A stretch of DNA of 64,000 bases from Pachyseris speciosa (Eukaryota > Cnidaria > Anthozoa > Scleractinia > Pachyseridae), in NCBI GenBank assembly GCA_016490735.1, contig JAEMWC010000347.1:159501-223500 (forward strand), written 5' to 3'. Shown in pieces: positions 31,714 through 42,558 of the stretch; positions within the stretch are counted from its first letter, which is position 1, and each line of letters starts with the position of its first letter. The translations under genes were made by a program, and so were the position numbers. The notes under the pieces are model-generated. The model saw only the letters and a list, made by a program, of their open reading frames with translations. It did not search any database and was not told where the DNA came from.

Positions 31714-32560
31714 TTGGTAAAAGTATTTTTCTCGGTCATCGAAACCAAGATGGCGAAACTCGCTGGTTTACCGATTCCAACCATGGATTGGCATTCGCCG
31801 GATGCTCCACAAGCATTCAATAAGTTTAAAGCTCGGTGTGAACTGTACTTCTCCAGCCCGCTCAAAGAAACATCAGGGGAAGAGCAAATAAGTTATCTGC
31901 TAATCTGCTCGAGTGACATTGCGTTCGATTACTTTCCACGTGGAATTTAAGCGCCACTTACAAGAAGAAGCTTAGCACCTAGTGGACGCGCTTGGAGTAT
32001 TACCTTTCTCCCAAGAGCAACTTTCGACTCGCAAGGTACAAGTTCAAAACCATGAGTCAAGAACCCGATGAGTCAGTCGATTCATTTGTTAACAAATCTC
32101 ATTTTACGAATCCAGATGAGCATATTATGGATGCCCTTATCTTCGGATCCAATTCCAAGCGTACGCAAACCAAGCTCCTCGAAAAGGGCGCTACTCTCAC
32201 CCTTGATACTGCACTGGACATTGCCAGAACCGAAGACGTTACCAGCAAACAAGTTAAAGTGATGTTTCTACTCGTGTTGATGCACTGAAACATGGTCGGG
32301 TTTCTTCAAAAGCAGGAAATTCTCCCACAAGCCTCGCGGCCCCATCATTTGTTCGTGTGGATGTTGTGGTACGGAGCACGATATTTCTCAGCGATCTTTA
32401 TACCCAGCTTTTGGATCAATTTGTGATGCACGTGGTAGAGAGAATCGTTGGAGAAAAGTCTGTTGGGCATCAAAGTTTAGCAAAAGACAACAAAGGTCAA
32501 GTGGTGGTCGTGAAAGGCATTCCAAGGCACCTAGGGGAAAAACGAGAGTAGAGAAGCATA
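31714..32560 (+). pseudogene. Gypsy gag-like region with zinc knuckle
   Basis: Open pieces 31714-31950 and 31992-32288 encode a capsid-like segment (PTMDWHSPDAPQAFNKFK, then SPKSNFRLARYKFKTMSQ). About 32355-32465 encodes Cys/His residues spaced C-x2-C-x4-H with two later C, as in Gypsy nucleocapsids. Stop codons at 31948 and 32286 break the frame. Confidence 0.75.
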
Positions 32561-32609
32561 TTCATAGCCTTGAAGCTCATGATGAAATTGAAGACAGCCC
32601 TGATGTATC

Positions 32610-33110
32610 ACTTCCAGACCAGCTGTATTTTCATACCTTATCAATCAACCAGGTCAGAAAGGATGAAACCCAAGCTTTCCTAGAGGTGGAAGTGAAGTCT
32701 GATCAGTGTATGAAACCGCTCTTGTGCGAATTTGACAGCGGTGCTGATTGAACGTTATTTCATTAAGTACCTACAATTTGCTTTTTCCAGGCTCACCGTG
32801 TAATGATAATGGTATTCCTACTAATTTACCATCATCCAGCACAATTATATCTGCATTCGGTGGACACCCTGTTGATCACTGTGGTAACTGTGTACTCAAG
32901 CTGGCTTATCAAGGCTTCTGTAAGCCATACCCTTTTCATGTTGTGGATATGGATGGTCCAAACATTTTAGGCCTCCCGACTTGTACGGATCTGAACCTAG
33001 TTATTCTGAACTTTGGCTTTAAAACTCAGAAAGCCGCAGAGCCAAGCCCGATACCAAAACCTATCTGTGATCCAGACCCAGTAGCCAAGGATGAACTGCT
33101 CAGGTGGTAT
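32610..33110 (+). pseudogene. Gypsy aspartic protease region
   Basis: The active-site triplet DSG occurs near 32738 in EFDSGAD, followed by a one-base deletion and then NVISLSTYNLLFPGSP in the new frame, as expected for retroviral-type proteases. ILGLPTCTDLNLV marks the C-terminal part of the fold. Confidence 0.72.
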
Positions 33111-33189
33111 GTTTTCAAGGCATTGGGTGTTTTCAATTTCATGTCACAGTTGATCCTACTGTACCCCCTGTTGTGCATCCTTCGCGCAG

Positions 33190-34006
33190 AGTTCCGGAAG
33201 CCCTCAAGGAACCCTTGAAAAAGGAGTTGGATTCGCTAGTCGACTAGGGAATCTTAGCGAAAGTTACCGAGCCAACTGATTGGGTTAACTCCCTTGTCTG
33301 TGTCACCAAGACCACTGGTGCACTGCCTCTTTGCCTGGATCCTAAGGACCTCAACCAAACCATCAAGAGGTTGTATTACTTCACACGTAGGCTTGAAGAT
33401 GTTCTCCCGAAGCTTAATGGTGCGAAATGTTTCTCAATCCTGGTTGCACGCAGTGGGTATTGGAACATTAGGCTAGATCAGGAAAGCTCGCTCTATACCA
33501 CCTTCAATTCGCCATTTGGAAGGTATAGGTCTTCGGCTTAATTTGTGCACAAGATGTTTTCCAAAGGAAGGTTAATGAAACTTTCGGCGTCCTAGCAGGT
33601 GTAACTGGAATCGCAGATGACATTGTTGTGTATGGCTACAACAGTGACTTCAGCGACTATGACGAAAACCTTCTTTCTGTTCTCCAACGTGCCCGGGAGA
33701 CCGGTCAACGCTTCAACTTGGATTGATGCAAATTCAGGTGCACCCGTATTCCCTTCTTTGGTCATATTGTTGGTGCTGAAGGTCTTCAGCCTGACTCACG
33801 GAAGATACTGTCCATGGACCCATCATCCAGCAGTCGTTTCTTGGAATGGTCCAGTTCTTGCGCTGCTTTATTCCAAACCTGGCAACCGCAGCAGCTGACC
33901 TTTGGGGACTGACAAAGAAGACAAGTGAATTCATTTGGGGTCTAGAACACCAGTCTGCTGTGGACTGGATCAAACAATTAATCTCAACTCCTAAAGCGTT
34001 GCAATA
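33190..34006 (+). pseudogene. Gypsy reverse transcriptase, 5' part
   Basis: LCLDPKDLNQTIKR and the catalytic IADDIVVYG (about 33610-33636) identify the RT. HIVGAEGLQPDSRK and FLRCFIPNLA are the connection region. Several frameshifts and stops. The sequence stops abruptly at the ISL2EU insertion. Confidence 0.8.
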
Positions 34007-34123
34007 CTCCCTTTTCACGCACCGCCATCTTGGATTGTGTGGAGCACCAAAGCGAGGCTGGACGGGCATCAAGTTATTGGGGAAGGTTACGGTACAGTGA
34101 TTTTAGTGGAGGCATACGTAATC

Positions 34124-34276
34124 ATGGCCCACGATCATTGCAGTATAGTGTACTGTAACAACGACAAACGAAACGGAAGTGGTGAGAATTTGTCGTTTTT
34201 GAACTTCCCCTCAAATTCCTCACAGAGATCACAGTGGATTGCCGCTATAAAGCGAGATGAAGGGCCGCTTTTTGGG
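34124..34276 (+). CDS. ISL2EU transposase exon 1, THAP zinc finger N-terminal half
   Basis: The ATG at 34124 begins a THAP-type C2CH finger: HCSIVYCNNDKR with C-x4-C, then NLSFLNFP and the W of SQWIAAIKRDEG. The exon ends at GGG/GTGAGT in phase 0. THAP fingers recognise the transposon ends in this group. The gene lies just inside the left terminal repeat. Confidence 0.8.
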
Positions 34277-34338
34277 GTGAGTGTGCGAAGTCGTGACGAG
34301 CGAGTTATTTATACTAGTGATCGACTTTCTCTTTCGAT

Positions 34339-34440
34339 TTAACCCTTTCACCACCAAAGGCCTCCCCTTTGACGAGTAAAATCGTCTGGCGTTAGACACA
34401 GTAAAATCTACAAAGTCCCCCTCGGTGGTGAAAGGGTTAA
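34339..34440. mobile_element. TTAA-flanked MITE, copy 1
   Basis: Palindromic unit CCCTTTCACCACCAAAGG...CCTCGGTGGTGAAAGGG bounded by TTAA (34339, 34437). It lies in the transposase intron. Confidence 0.85.
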
Positions 34441-34451
34441 GGAGATAGTTT

Positions 34452-34553
34452 TTAACCCTTTCACCACCAAAGGCCTCCCCTTTGACGAGTAAAATCGTCT
34501 GGCGTTAGACACAGTAAAATCTACAAAGTCCCCCTCGGTGATGAAAGGGTTAA
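34452..34553. mobile_element. TTAA-flanked MITE, copy 2
   Basis: Almost identical to copy 1 (one visible change, GGTGATG for GGTGGTG), same orientation, 11 bases downstream, with its own TTAA on both sides. Confidence 0.85.
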
Positions 34554-34771
34554 GACTCAGCTAGCACACGTTTTATTCATGAAATTTAAATAATGAATTT
34601 AATAAATACATATCCATTGCAGAGCAACTACAGTCAATTATTTTGCTGCTTTTGGCCCAAGCTGTCAAACGCACATAGCACTGATTTTTTTTTTGTTCAT
34701 TTACTCGAATTTAACTCGTATTCTCCCTTGCTATCAGCGTTTCAATTTGTTGTTTTAAACTCGTTTCCTAG

Positions 34772-36046
34772 ATCAAGAAAGGCTCTACTCTTGTGTGCTC
34801 CGCTCACTTTAAGCCAAGTGATATGTATAAAACTATAACCGGGCGAACACGCCTAAAACCAGCAGTTGTGCCATCCCAGTTTGCGTGGACCAAGGACGGT
34901 AAAAACCGACCACAAAATAAACTGCAAGAGTTAAAAAATATCGCAGAACAGCAAGCACAGGAGGAGCGACGACAAGGCTTTGTTGATTCATTCCGGCAGG
35001 ATGTCAAGAAGGAGACTGAATCAGCAGGGCGGGAAGCCATTGTTAGTGCTGAGCCAATGGAGGAAGTGCCCACGAACGAACCGGATAACGAAAACGTACA
35101 GCCTACCGAACTGAGCCAGAGGAACAAATTGGAATACTTAAAACCAAAATCAAAGATCTAGAGCAACAAGTGAGAGATCTCCAAGAGTCCAAATTCGAAG
35201 GGGAAAATATTTCCAAGGATCCTGAATTGCTGACATTTTATACAGGCTTTACATCGAAAGAACTATTTGACAGCTTTTACAACTGGATTGAGCCGTATGC
35301 TAAAATCATGATAAAATGGTCCCAGATTCAGCGTGGCAGAGGTAAAGAAAACTACAAGCGAAGACGTAGCAGTGGTGATTTTGCATTGTCACTTTGTGAC
35401 CAACGGTTTTTATTTATTATCAGACTAAGATTAGGTTTGCTGGAGACAGACTTAAGTGCCAATTTGGCCCACAACTGCTCAGATTAAAAGTACGATGCCT
35501 CAGTGCCTCAAAACCACATACCTTAAAACGAGGGTTATCCTAGACTGCACTGAGATCAAAGTCCAAAGGCCTAGCTCAAAGGTTCTGAACTCAGAATTGT
35601 ACTCTGCATACAAGTCGCATACCACCTTTAAATGCTTAATTGGTATAGCTCCTCATGGCGCGGTAACATTTGTAAGTTCCCTGTACCAGGGAAGTATATC
35701 AGACAAAGAAATAACAAGGCGCAGCGGAATTCTGTCACTTATAGATGAAGGAGACGAGGTCATGGCAGACAAGGGTTTCCTAATTAAGGATTTAGTAGAA
35801 ACCAAAAAAGCTACATTGACAATCCCTCCTTTCTTGTCAAAAACAAGGTCTTTGCAGTTCACTGCAAAAGAAGTAACAGAAACACAGCAGATTGCCCTCC
35901 TCTGTATTCATGTCGAGCGTACAATCAGGCGAATCAAAGAATATCAAAGTTTTGATAAAGTTAAGCCCCTTTCGTTGGCTGGTTCAGTAAACCAAATTTG
36001 GACCATATGCTGTCTTCTGACAAATCTTAGAGGGCCACTGTATTGA
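34772..36046 (+). pseudogene. ISL2EU transposase exon 2: rest of THAP, coiled coil, DDE domain
   Basis: The acceptor TTTCCTAG opens on KKGSTLVCSAHF, the C-x2-H half of the THAP finger, and AVVPSQF matches its closing motif. A frameshift near 35130 precedes a coiled coil (KIKDLEQQVRDLQ). After a deletion of roughly 60 codons near 35460 the DDE_4-type catalytic domain follows: D in VILDCTEIKVQRPSS, D in MADKGF and E in HVERTIRRIK are all present. Stop at 36044. The catalytic triad survives but the frame does not. Confidence 0.85.
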
Positions 36047-36577
36047 AACTTTAATTGCCTGTTAGTATTATTCCGCAAATCCTGACAACATTTGACACAT
36101 CAAAAGAGTTAGCCTGGAACTTAGCAACATACGTGCTAAATAAACCAAAAAGTTGGATTTGATTTCACTAAGGAAAGTTGTTTCTAATTTGTGCGATTCC
36201 AGAAAATATCCAGACCTCTTCCTCCAGAAAGATGGGAAATTGGGATGGGAGGGGAAATTTTCCTGATTTTCCATTACATTAGACTTTCAAGATTTCATGG
36301 GAGAGGGTGAGTGCCCCCATTTAAGGGAGTTTTATATAATCACATTCTATATGCAGCTCACATGTATTGGCTACTGAGTCCAAAAACACCCTGAAGCCCT
36401 TCCTGAAATATTTTCAATCTACTGCTGCTGCTATTATCTAGTCCTGGCAGTAACATAGCCAGCATACATCCCGTTTCAAGTACTTGTAGAAAGTGCAGGT
36501 TTTGTCCTACATATGTTTTAAACTGTGCTTCAAAAGGTTGGCTATGCTCCTGCCTGTAACAGTTTAGGGAGAAATAT

Positions 36578-38501
36578 TCAAAATAAAACTGATCTAATTT
36601 TCATCTTCATCTCTGAACAAAATTCTGCATCAAACCTCACTCTTTCACAATGAAAGTCAGATTTACAGTAAACATAAAAAATCTACCCATTCACAACCTA
36701 TTACCAACATCTGTCCCATGATCTGGTAGTAATAGCTGTGTGTTTTTTAAAGTTTATATAGCCCATTGACACATTTCAGGTAGGGAAGCTCAGAGATAGA
36801 ATCCTTCAGAGGGCACTTGATTTCCAGCAGCCCCCAGGGATTGTTTTCTGAGGCATCATAGACCCTTCGATCTGGAGAGGCAGCCAGGTGTGAGCAGGAT
36901 GGGATGATGATGGGTGATGGAAGGATGGGAAAACATTGACATCCCCACTGTCAGCATATGCAGATGCTGCCTCTTCTTCGGTATTAATACCATGCCTCAT
37001 GGCTGCAGTTTGTACAGTCTTCTTCAGTTGCCTAGCTGCCAGTGATTCAAAGTCTGCCCTTCGAGCACACACATCTTTAAATTTACTTGAGGATAGCCTC
37101 TGTGCCCTCAAGACATGCCACTTTTGAGTGTCAGACTGTTCCCTTGTCTCTTCTTCATATAAACAAGATTGTTCTAGTGATACACTTAGCCCTTCAATAA
37201 AGTTCAACTCCTGCAAAGTAGGCACAAATGCATATTGGTTTTCAAGCACTGGCAGATCAAATGCAGGTGCTTCTGGACCATCAACATTGATGTGAATTTT
37301 GGAATCACTTGTTATGTTCTGTCGCTGTTGGTATGATATCACAGAGCCACAAGCTACTTTCCCAAGTGTGCTATTTGCAAAGTCTAAATTGTCAGTTTCT
37401 CTAAGAATGCTGTTTATTTGCATGTCATCAAATTGCTTGAATATGTCTTTCACTGAATCAATAATTTGGAGTACTCGAAATTGTTCTGGAATGGGGTTAT
37501 AAAGAGTGGACCGCACTCCATCCACCCTGCGTGCTTTCTTTTTTTCTTAACATCTTTGTTTGGGGGTTTCACCTGCTGCAGCAGCACCTCTTGTACCTCT
37601 CGTGGATTGCTTCCTGCTGTCCTTTGTGGGACATGCCATGTCTGTGGGGCGCTTGTTTTCGACATGGCAGAAGGTACACTTCTCAGACCTAGTTTTCTGT
37701 AGTGCTCAAGGAGATATACCAGCCCTGCGGCCTCGCAGTTGCAGGACGTACTTGTTATTTTGACTTCAGGAGCCCTTGATATTTCAACCTATAAATTATT
37801 TTAAAAGGGGCTCAATAACTGCTTTCAGTGTGTTCTATATGTCAAACACTAGTTTGCATCTCTTTGGTCAGCATTTCGAAAAAACTGAACCGAATGAACA
37901 AAAACGCAACAAGGCAAACTTGACATATTTTTGCTAGTTTATGCATCTTTCCTTCAATACACCGAGCAAAGTTGAAAATGTTTTCAAGCTCAAACTCAAC
38001 TATAATGTCATACAAATACCTGCAACCTCCATGGTTCTTCATTTTTGTGCTGTGATTTGTAGCTTCGAGCTCTTACGACGACTCCTGTGTCTTGTGTTTT
38101 TACTGAAATTAAAGTGCGAATATGGATGTTTGAAATCATGAACAGGCTTTGGGTTAATTTCCAGAGCTTCTTGTTATCGTTTCTGTACATCAGGGGAGAT
38201 TTCGAACGGCGAATCCAGGCATAAACCAAGGAACCAAGGATAAGCACAAAATAGCATCCCTAAAATAGTATAAATGGCGTGAATCGCGCCACAGTTCAAG
38301 TGCAATTTCCACTTGACGTGGACTGAAACCTACCATCGACATCAAAGATATAGCCCTCGCAGAAATTACCGTAACGCGAGTTATGACTTTCTTTGGGACT
38401 TCTCCATCCTTCTCGAGCCATTTTTGTATGAAAGTTGAGTCAAAATACGAAATATTTTTTAGAGATTTCGACCTAGAAGCGGAAAACACTCCCTCCGCCA
38501 T
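36578..38501 (-). pseudogene. ISL2EU companion gene: SWIM zinc finger plus YqaJ-type nuclease
   Basis: Starts at ATG 38501 (MAEGVFSASRSK...YFDSTFIQKWLEKDG). Likely spliced pieces follow near 38110-38010, then 37800-37530 with CNCEAAG (a SWIM C-x-C) and PQTWHVPQR. Next comes GVRSTLYNPIPEQF and the YqaJ/lambda-exonuclease fold: TAAMRHGINTEEEAASAYAD, EIKCPLKDS (catalytic E-x-K, about 36795) and YYYQIMGQM (about 36715). The C-H half of the SWIM finger is deleted, and frameshifts occur near 37530 and 36890. YqaJ enzymes digest DNA ends; the role in transposition is unproven. Confidence 0.8.
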
Positions 38502-38584
38502 TATGACTTACAAACAGGCATGCCCGTCCAGCCTCGCTTTGGTGCGCCACACAATCCAAGATGGCGGTGCGTGATGAGGGAGTA

Positions 38585-39430
38585 TACTTTGACAGCGTCC
38601 AGCCTTAACTGTTCAGGTGGATGCCTCACAGAGGGGTTTAGGCGCAGTTCTCCTTCAAGCCAATGGTCCAGTGGAGTTTGCGAGCAAGTTGCTGTCTGAA
38701 ACAGAGAGTCCTTACTGTAATATCGAGAGGAGATGCTAGCTGTTCTTTTTGGCCTGGAAATATTTCATTATTATGCTTATGGTAGGCCTGTTGTAGTAGA
38801 ATCCGACCAAAAACCTCTTGCAGCTATCTTCAAAAAGCACCTCCCCGCATCGCTAGGATGATGCTGCGTATACAGAAGTACGATGCACAAATCAAGTACG
38901 TCCCTGGAAAGGATATACCCGTTGCTAAGGCCCTTTCAAGGATGATCAGTTCCTGTCACGATAAAGCTGTACAAGGCCTTGGTGTGTCTGTGCACGAGAT
39001 CCATCAAAATGTCAATGCGAGCCCAACAAGGGTGGGTCAGATACAGGAAGAAACCGCCAAGGATCCAAACCTGTCAGCTTTGCGTGAAGTCATCATGGGT
39101 GGATGGTCTGAGAAGAGATCTGATTGTCCTGACCATCTTCATGCTTACTGGGATTATCGTGATGAGCTGATTGTAGCGGATGGTTTGATCCTCAAAGGCA
39201 CACGCATCTTCATCCCTAAGTCGCTAGAGCCTGATGTGCTGCAGCGACTACATTATGCCCATCAGGGAGATGAGAAATGTAAGCTCAGGCCTAAGGGGTC
39301 AGTGTTCTGGGCAAACATCAACAAGAACATTGATGAACTGGTTAAGAGTTGCCCCCCGCCCCCCCCCCCCCCGCCCCAAGTCAGTCAGCGTCACCAGACG
39401 TTAAACACTAAGGAACCCTGCTGCCCATGA
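38585..39430 (+). pseudogene. Gypsy RNase H and integrase zinc-binding region
   Basis: Resumes right after the DNA transposon with QPLTVQVDASQRGLGAVLLQ, the RNase H start carrying its first catalytic D. KYDAQIKYVPGKDIPVAKAL closes RNase H. HYAHQGDEKCKLR begins the integrase HHCC finger, whose second cysteine pair is overwritten by a C-run (39354-39379). Confidence 0.8.
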
Positions 39431-39431
39431 T

Positions 39432-40127
39432 GTGCCCCAGAAGGCTTGGCATAATTTATGCTCTGATCTTTTCTATTGGAACAATACTTACTACTTGTTA
39501 GTAACTGACTACTACAGTACGTTTCCTGCGGTCAAGAAGCTTGCTAACACCCAGTCACCAACAGTCATTGCACACCTGAAGTCTATCTTCGAAGAACATG
39601 GGATCCCTAGCAAACTTGTTACAGACAACGGTCCCCAGTACGCATCTGCCGCCTTCCGTGAGTTCAACCATAGTTATGGGTTCACGCATGCCACGTCAAA
39701 CCCGCTCTACCTTCAGTCCAATGGTCTAATTGAGAGGACAGTGCAGACTGTGAAAAATCTTCTACAAAAATGTAAGGAGTCTAGCCAGGATCCTCATATG
39801 GCAATGCTCTGTCTCCGTAGCAGCCCGCTCAGTCATGATCTACCATCACCTGCAGAACTCCTGAATGGCCGAGTGTATCAGACAAATCTGCCAGCTGTCT
39901 CTAAGCCATCGCTCTCTACAAATGGAGACACCAATGCTAAGCTACAAGTCAGACAGGACAAGCAGAAAAAGCAATATGATAAAACAGCCAGGCAGCCACT
40001 CTGTCCACTCTTCGCAGAAGACCATGTTCGCATTCTTAATCCAACAAGCGCTCTTACCTGGAGTACTTCAAAGAAACCGTCGCCATCTCCGCAGGACTGG
40101 AGAGTCTTTTCAGTTCTCTCAAAGTGA
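39432..40127 (+). pseudogene. Gypsy integrase core
   Basis: The rve core carries D in LCSDLFYWNN, D in LVTDNGPQYAS and E in SNGLIERTVQTVK, the D,D-35-E triad of retroelement integrases. The first block lacks its start because of the upstream C-run frameshift. Relatively intact (231 codons). Confidence 0.85.
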
Positions 40128-40494
40128 GGTCCCTGAGGATATTCCTGTAGCTGACTGTACCTTTCAAGCAGCTGATAATAAAGAATGTGGATCAAGCAGT
40201 GACTCTGTTTCCCCTGGAAGTGCTGCCTATTCTTCTGCTGAGCCAGAATCTGTCTCCTGTCTCCATATTTTATTTGTACGTATGAATTGATATCGTGTTT
40301 AAATAAAGCTGCAGATGATGATGACCTTTCGTAGACGTTTCTTCGCTGTTCTTTGAGGTTAAATTCGAGACCGTTACTTCAGAACAACCGATCAAGTTAC
40401 TCAGGATGTTGTGGTATCAGTTTTTATCAATCATAACACCGGATTAAGTCCCAAAACGAGACATAAATACAAATCAAACACTAGTTTTGGGTTT

Positions 40495-40592
40495 TGCTAA
40501 AGGCGCTTCCTTTTCCCTTCCTCCACGCTACCCTCACTTCGCGCGTGCGTTCGCTTTCCCCTTCCCTTTCCCTTTCTAGCACCTGCCACGCA
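40495..40592 (+). repeat. Right copy of the inverted repeat pair
   Basis: Ends CTTTCTAGCACCTGCCACGC, the inverse of the start of 31131-31245. The pair may be ends of one element into which the Gypsy copy inserted, or two independent copies. Confidence 0.7.
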
Positions 40593-40593
40593 G

Positions 40594-40871
40594 GTTACGA
40601 CAAAACAATCAATGTATGGCATCAAACTAACTTGCAGATAAGGAATACCAAACGTCGCACTGGGGAACAGTATACTTTAGGGGAAGCTGCAAACACGAGC
40701 AGGTGGACCTCAGTTATCCAGTCGGTAAACCCATTAACAGCAACACAACCCCACAGTGCTGACTGGTCTGAGGAGGAACCTAAAGATACCGCTGTACAAT
40801 TCACAATAAAAGAACACCACCAAAACCACTCCCCAAACAACTCTCAGAAGCTTAACGACAAGTGCAGGTAA
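40594..40871 (+). CDS. Possible terminal exon of the USP-containing gene
   Basis: About 90 open codons follow an acceptor-like CACGCAG and end in a stop at 40869-40871. The product is hydrophilic and matches no domain I recognise. The open frame needs one base from the upstream exon, whereas the exon ending at 30597 leaves in phase 0, which would give a stop after 15 codons. Either a small exon is missing or this belongs to another transcript. The AG lies exactly at the edge of a repeat that ends at 40592. Confidence 0.35.
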
Positions 40872-41210
40872 AACACTCCAGGAAGACTAAAAGTTGATTT
40901 ATTTAATAGATAATTACTGAGGCTCGCAGCATTATTGGATACAATGCAGGCAGCTGAGAACGCAGGCCAAACCTATTGTTTCCTGCCTGCAATTATATCA
41001 CCGAATGCTAGGGCCCTTTTGTATTTTTTTTTGAAAACAATAAATCAAACAATTAATGACATTGAACTGATGTGACGTACATGTGAAAAATGCAATCCTC
41101 AGAAACGAGTTATCAACTGTGTGTTTTTCAAGGTAGATGTCAATTTGCATATTGCTTGACAAAATGAAGCATCACAGTTATTTGTGAAAGTCAACTTGTT
41201 GTTTACAACG
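40872..41210. other. Upstream region of the ankyrin gene
   Basis: About 340 bases with no gene. A promoter is expected here, but no TATA box in a convincing place was found. Confidence 0.4.
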
Positions 41211-41297
41211 ATGGCGAAAAGCCGCTCAGAAAGCAATTCGGAAGGAGAGATTTTCCTAACCCAATCAACATTTACTGTAAATTCAGAGGAATATGAT
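41211..41297 (+). CDS. Ankyrin-repeat protein, exon 1
   Basis: The ATG at 41211 lies in ACGATGGCG, a good start context. It encodes 29 residues, acidic and Ser-rich (MAKSRSESNSEGE), to a consensus donor GAT/GTAAGT in phase 0. Upstream in-frame stops support this start. It is the first exon of a gene complete within the window. Confidence 0.72.
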
Positions 41298-42299
41298 GTA
41301 AGTACTTACTTTTGGTCGTTGTAATTGCGTTGGTTTTGCGTAGGTGTACATAATCAGATCTTCCGATCGTTGTTCAGGAATGGGTGTCGGCGAGTGAAGC
41401 GGGTGGAAAATGTTCAATTTCGCGAATAGTGAAGGTATACCTTATTTAAACTGCTGAATTCGGTGATATAATGCAGGCATAAAAAAATGGGTTTGGATGA
41501 CGATCAGTAATCAATTTCTCATAAAATAGCTGTTACTTTGTTTCTCTGTATGTTTTTTTTGGCTCCCTTAACTTTACGAGCTTAACAGGCAATCAAATTT
41601 ATAAATGCGTTACGTCGACGATGGTTAACAAGCTGAGAAACCTGTCATGCACCATCAAATGATAGGCGTGCATGGTTTGGGCCAAGTTACTGTCAAAAGT
41701 TAACTCACACATGGTTTTCATCCTAAGTAGTAACAGCTGGGACCTTGGTTTTTCATGCATACCCATTGCTGGGGACCTAAACGCAACAATTGTTGATGAA
41801 CTGACTTTACATATCATGAGCTTGTAGACACAATGGTCTGGACAGCTTAAAAGCCTTAATGATGGTTCGCTATAGAGGGTTCCGAGACTATCTTTAGAGT
41901 TCCGCCATCCTGCCCCACCAAGAAACTTTACCCGACCCTGCCTGTTACAGCAGCGCTACTCCGAGTAACGTCTTAATTGAATGGGAATGTTATCATTTGG
42001 TAACTCAAGGTAGGACATTGAGTTGAAAACCTGTGATAAGTAGGGGGCACAGGACGATTCCAGGGCATGTATTTCAGTCTTTGTTTATTGATATGGTTCT
42101 TACCTAAGCCCCTACTCTGTTATATTACGGACATCGAAAATTGTTATGTTAGTTTTAAAATAAAAACGTTCTTATATGAGTCTTATCTTGAGGTGAGACA
42201 TACAATCATGTACTACTACGTTACATAACTACAATGATGAATAATGACCACTCTATTTACTTTGTTTCTACGACTCGTTGTCTCATTTTAAGAGCTGAG

Positions 42300-42370
42300 G
42301 ACGGTATTCTTCATGACGTTGAAACACTATCCAACAAACTCAATTGTGCCATAGTGAACGAAAATATCAG
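42300..42370 (+). CDS. Ankyrin-repeat protein, exon 2 (GC donor)
   Basis: Entering after AGAGCTGAG in phase 0, it encodes DGILHDVETLSNKLNCAIV and ends at ATCAG/GCAAGT, a consensus GC-AG intron donor, in phase 2. The nearby acceptor TTTTAAG would put exon 1 out of frame, so the later AG is preferred. The helical content fits the start of an ankyrin domain. Confidence 0.72.
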
Positions 42371-42558
42371 GCAAGTTTATCTATGATTATTAGATAACAC
42401 GAGGTTGTTTTTCCATGTCTTACCTGAATGCAAGTTAATATATGAATATTCTGACCTCACATGTCCTAATGCAGGCATTGCCATTGAAACTTATTTGAAA
42501 ATTGAGGGCGGCCACTATTATGACACCTCAACGAAATGCTTGATTTCCTTTCTATTAG

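Larger units (their letters stand above)
34007..38584. mobile_element. ISL2EU-type DNA transposon inserted in Gypsy pol
   Basis: Inverted ends of ~60 bp: CACGCACCGCCATCTTGGAT at 34016 matches the reverse complement ending at 38573, with one mismatch over the next ~35 bases, and both are capped by CTCCC. TA lies at each boundary, consistent with a TA duplication. It carries a THAP/DDE transposase gene on + and a SWIM-YqaJ nuclease gene on -, the two-gene layout of ISL2EU elements. Removing it rejoins the Gypsy reading frame. Confidence 0.88.
31455..40320 (+). mobile_element. Decayed Gypsy (Ty3-like) LTR retrotransposon, split by a DNA transposon
   Basis: Gag, zinc knuckle, protease, RT, RNase H and integrase regions occur in Ty3/Gypsy order, with many frame breaks. 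TGGTGTCAGGAGTGG at 31642 looks like the primer-binding-site region that follows a 5' LTR (roughly 31455-31640). I could not find a matching 3' LTR, so the right limit is uncertain. Positions 34007-38584 are a later insertion. Confidence 0.82.

Noticed and set aside
40494..40593. Coding sequence in the first 30 codons of the frame ending at 40871
   Set aside because: This part is the repeat 40495-40592, found inverted at 31131; it starts without ATG.
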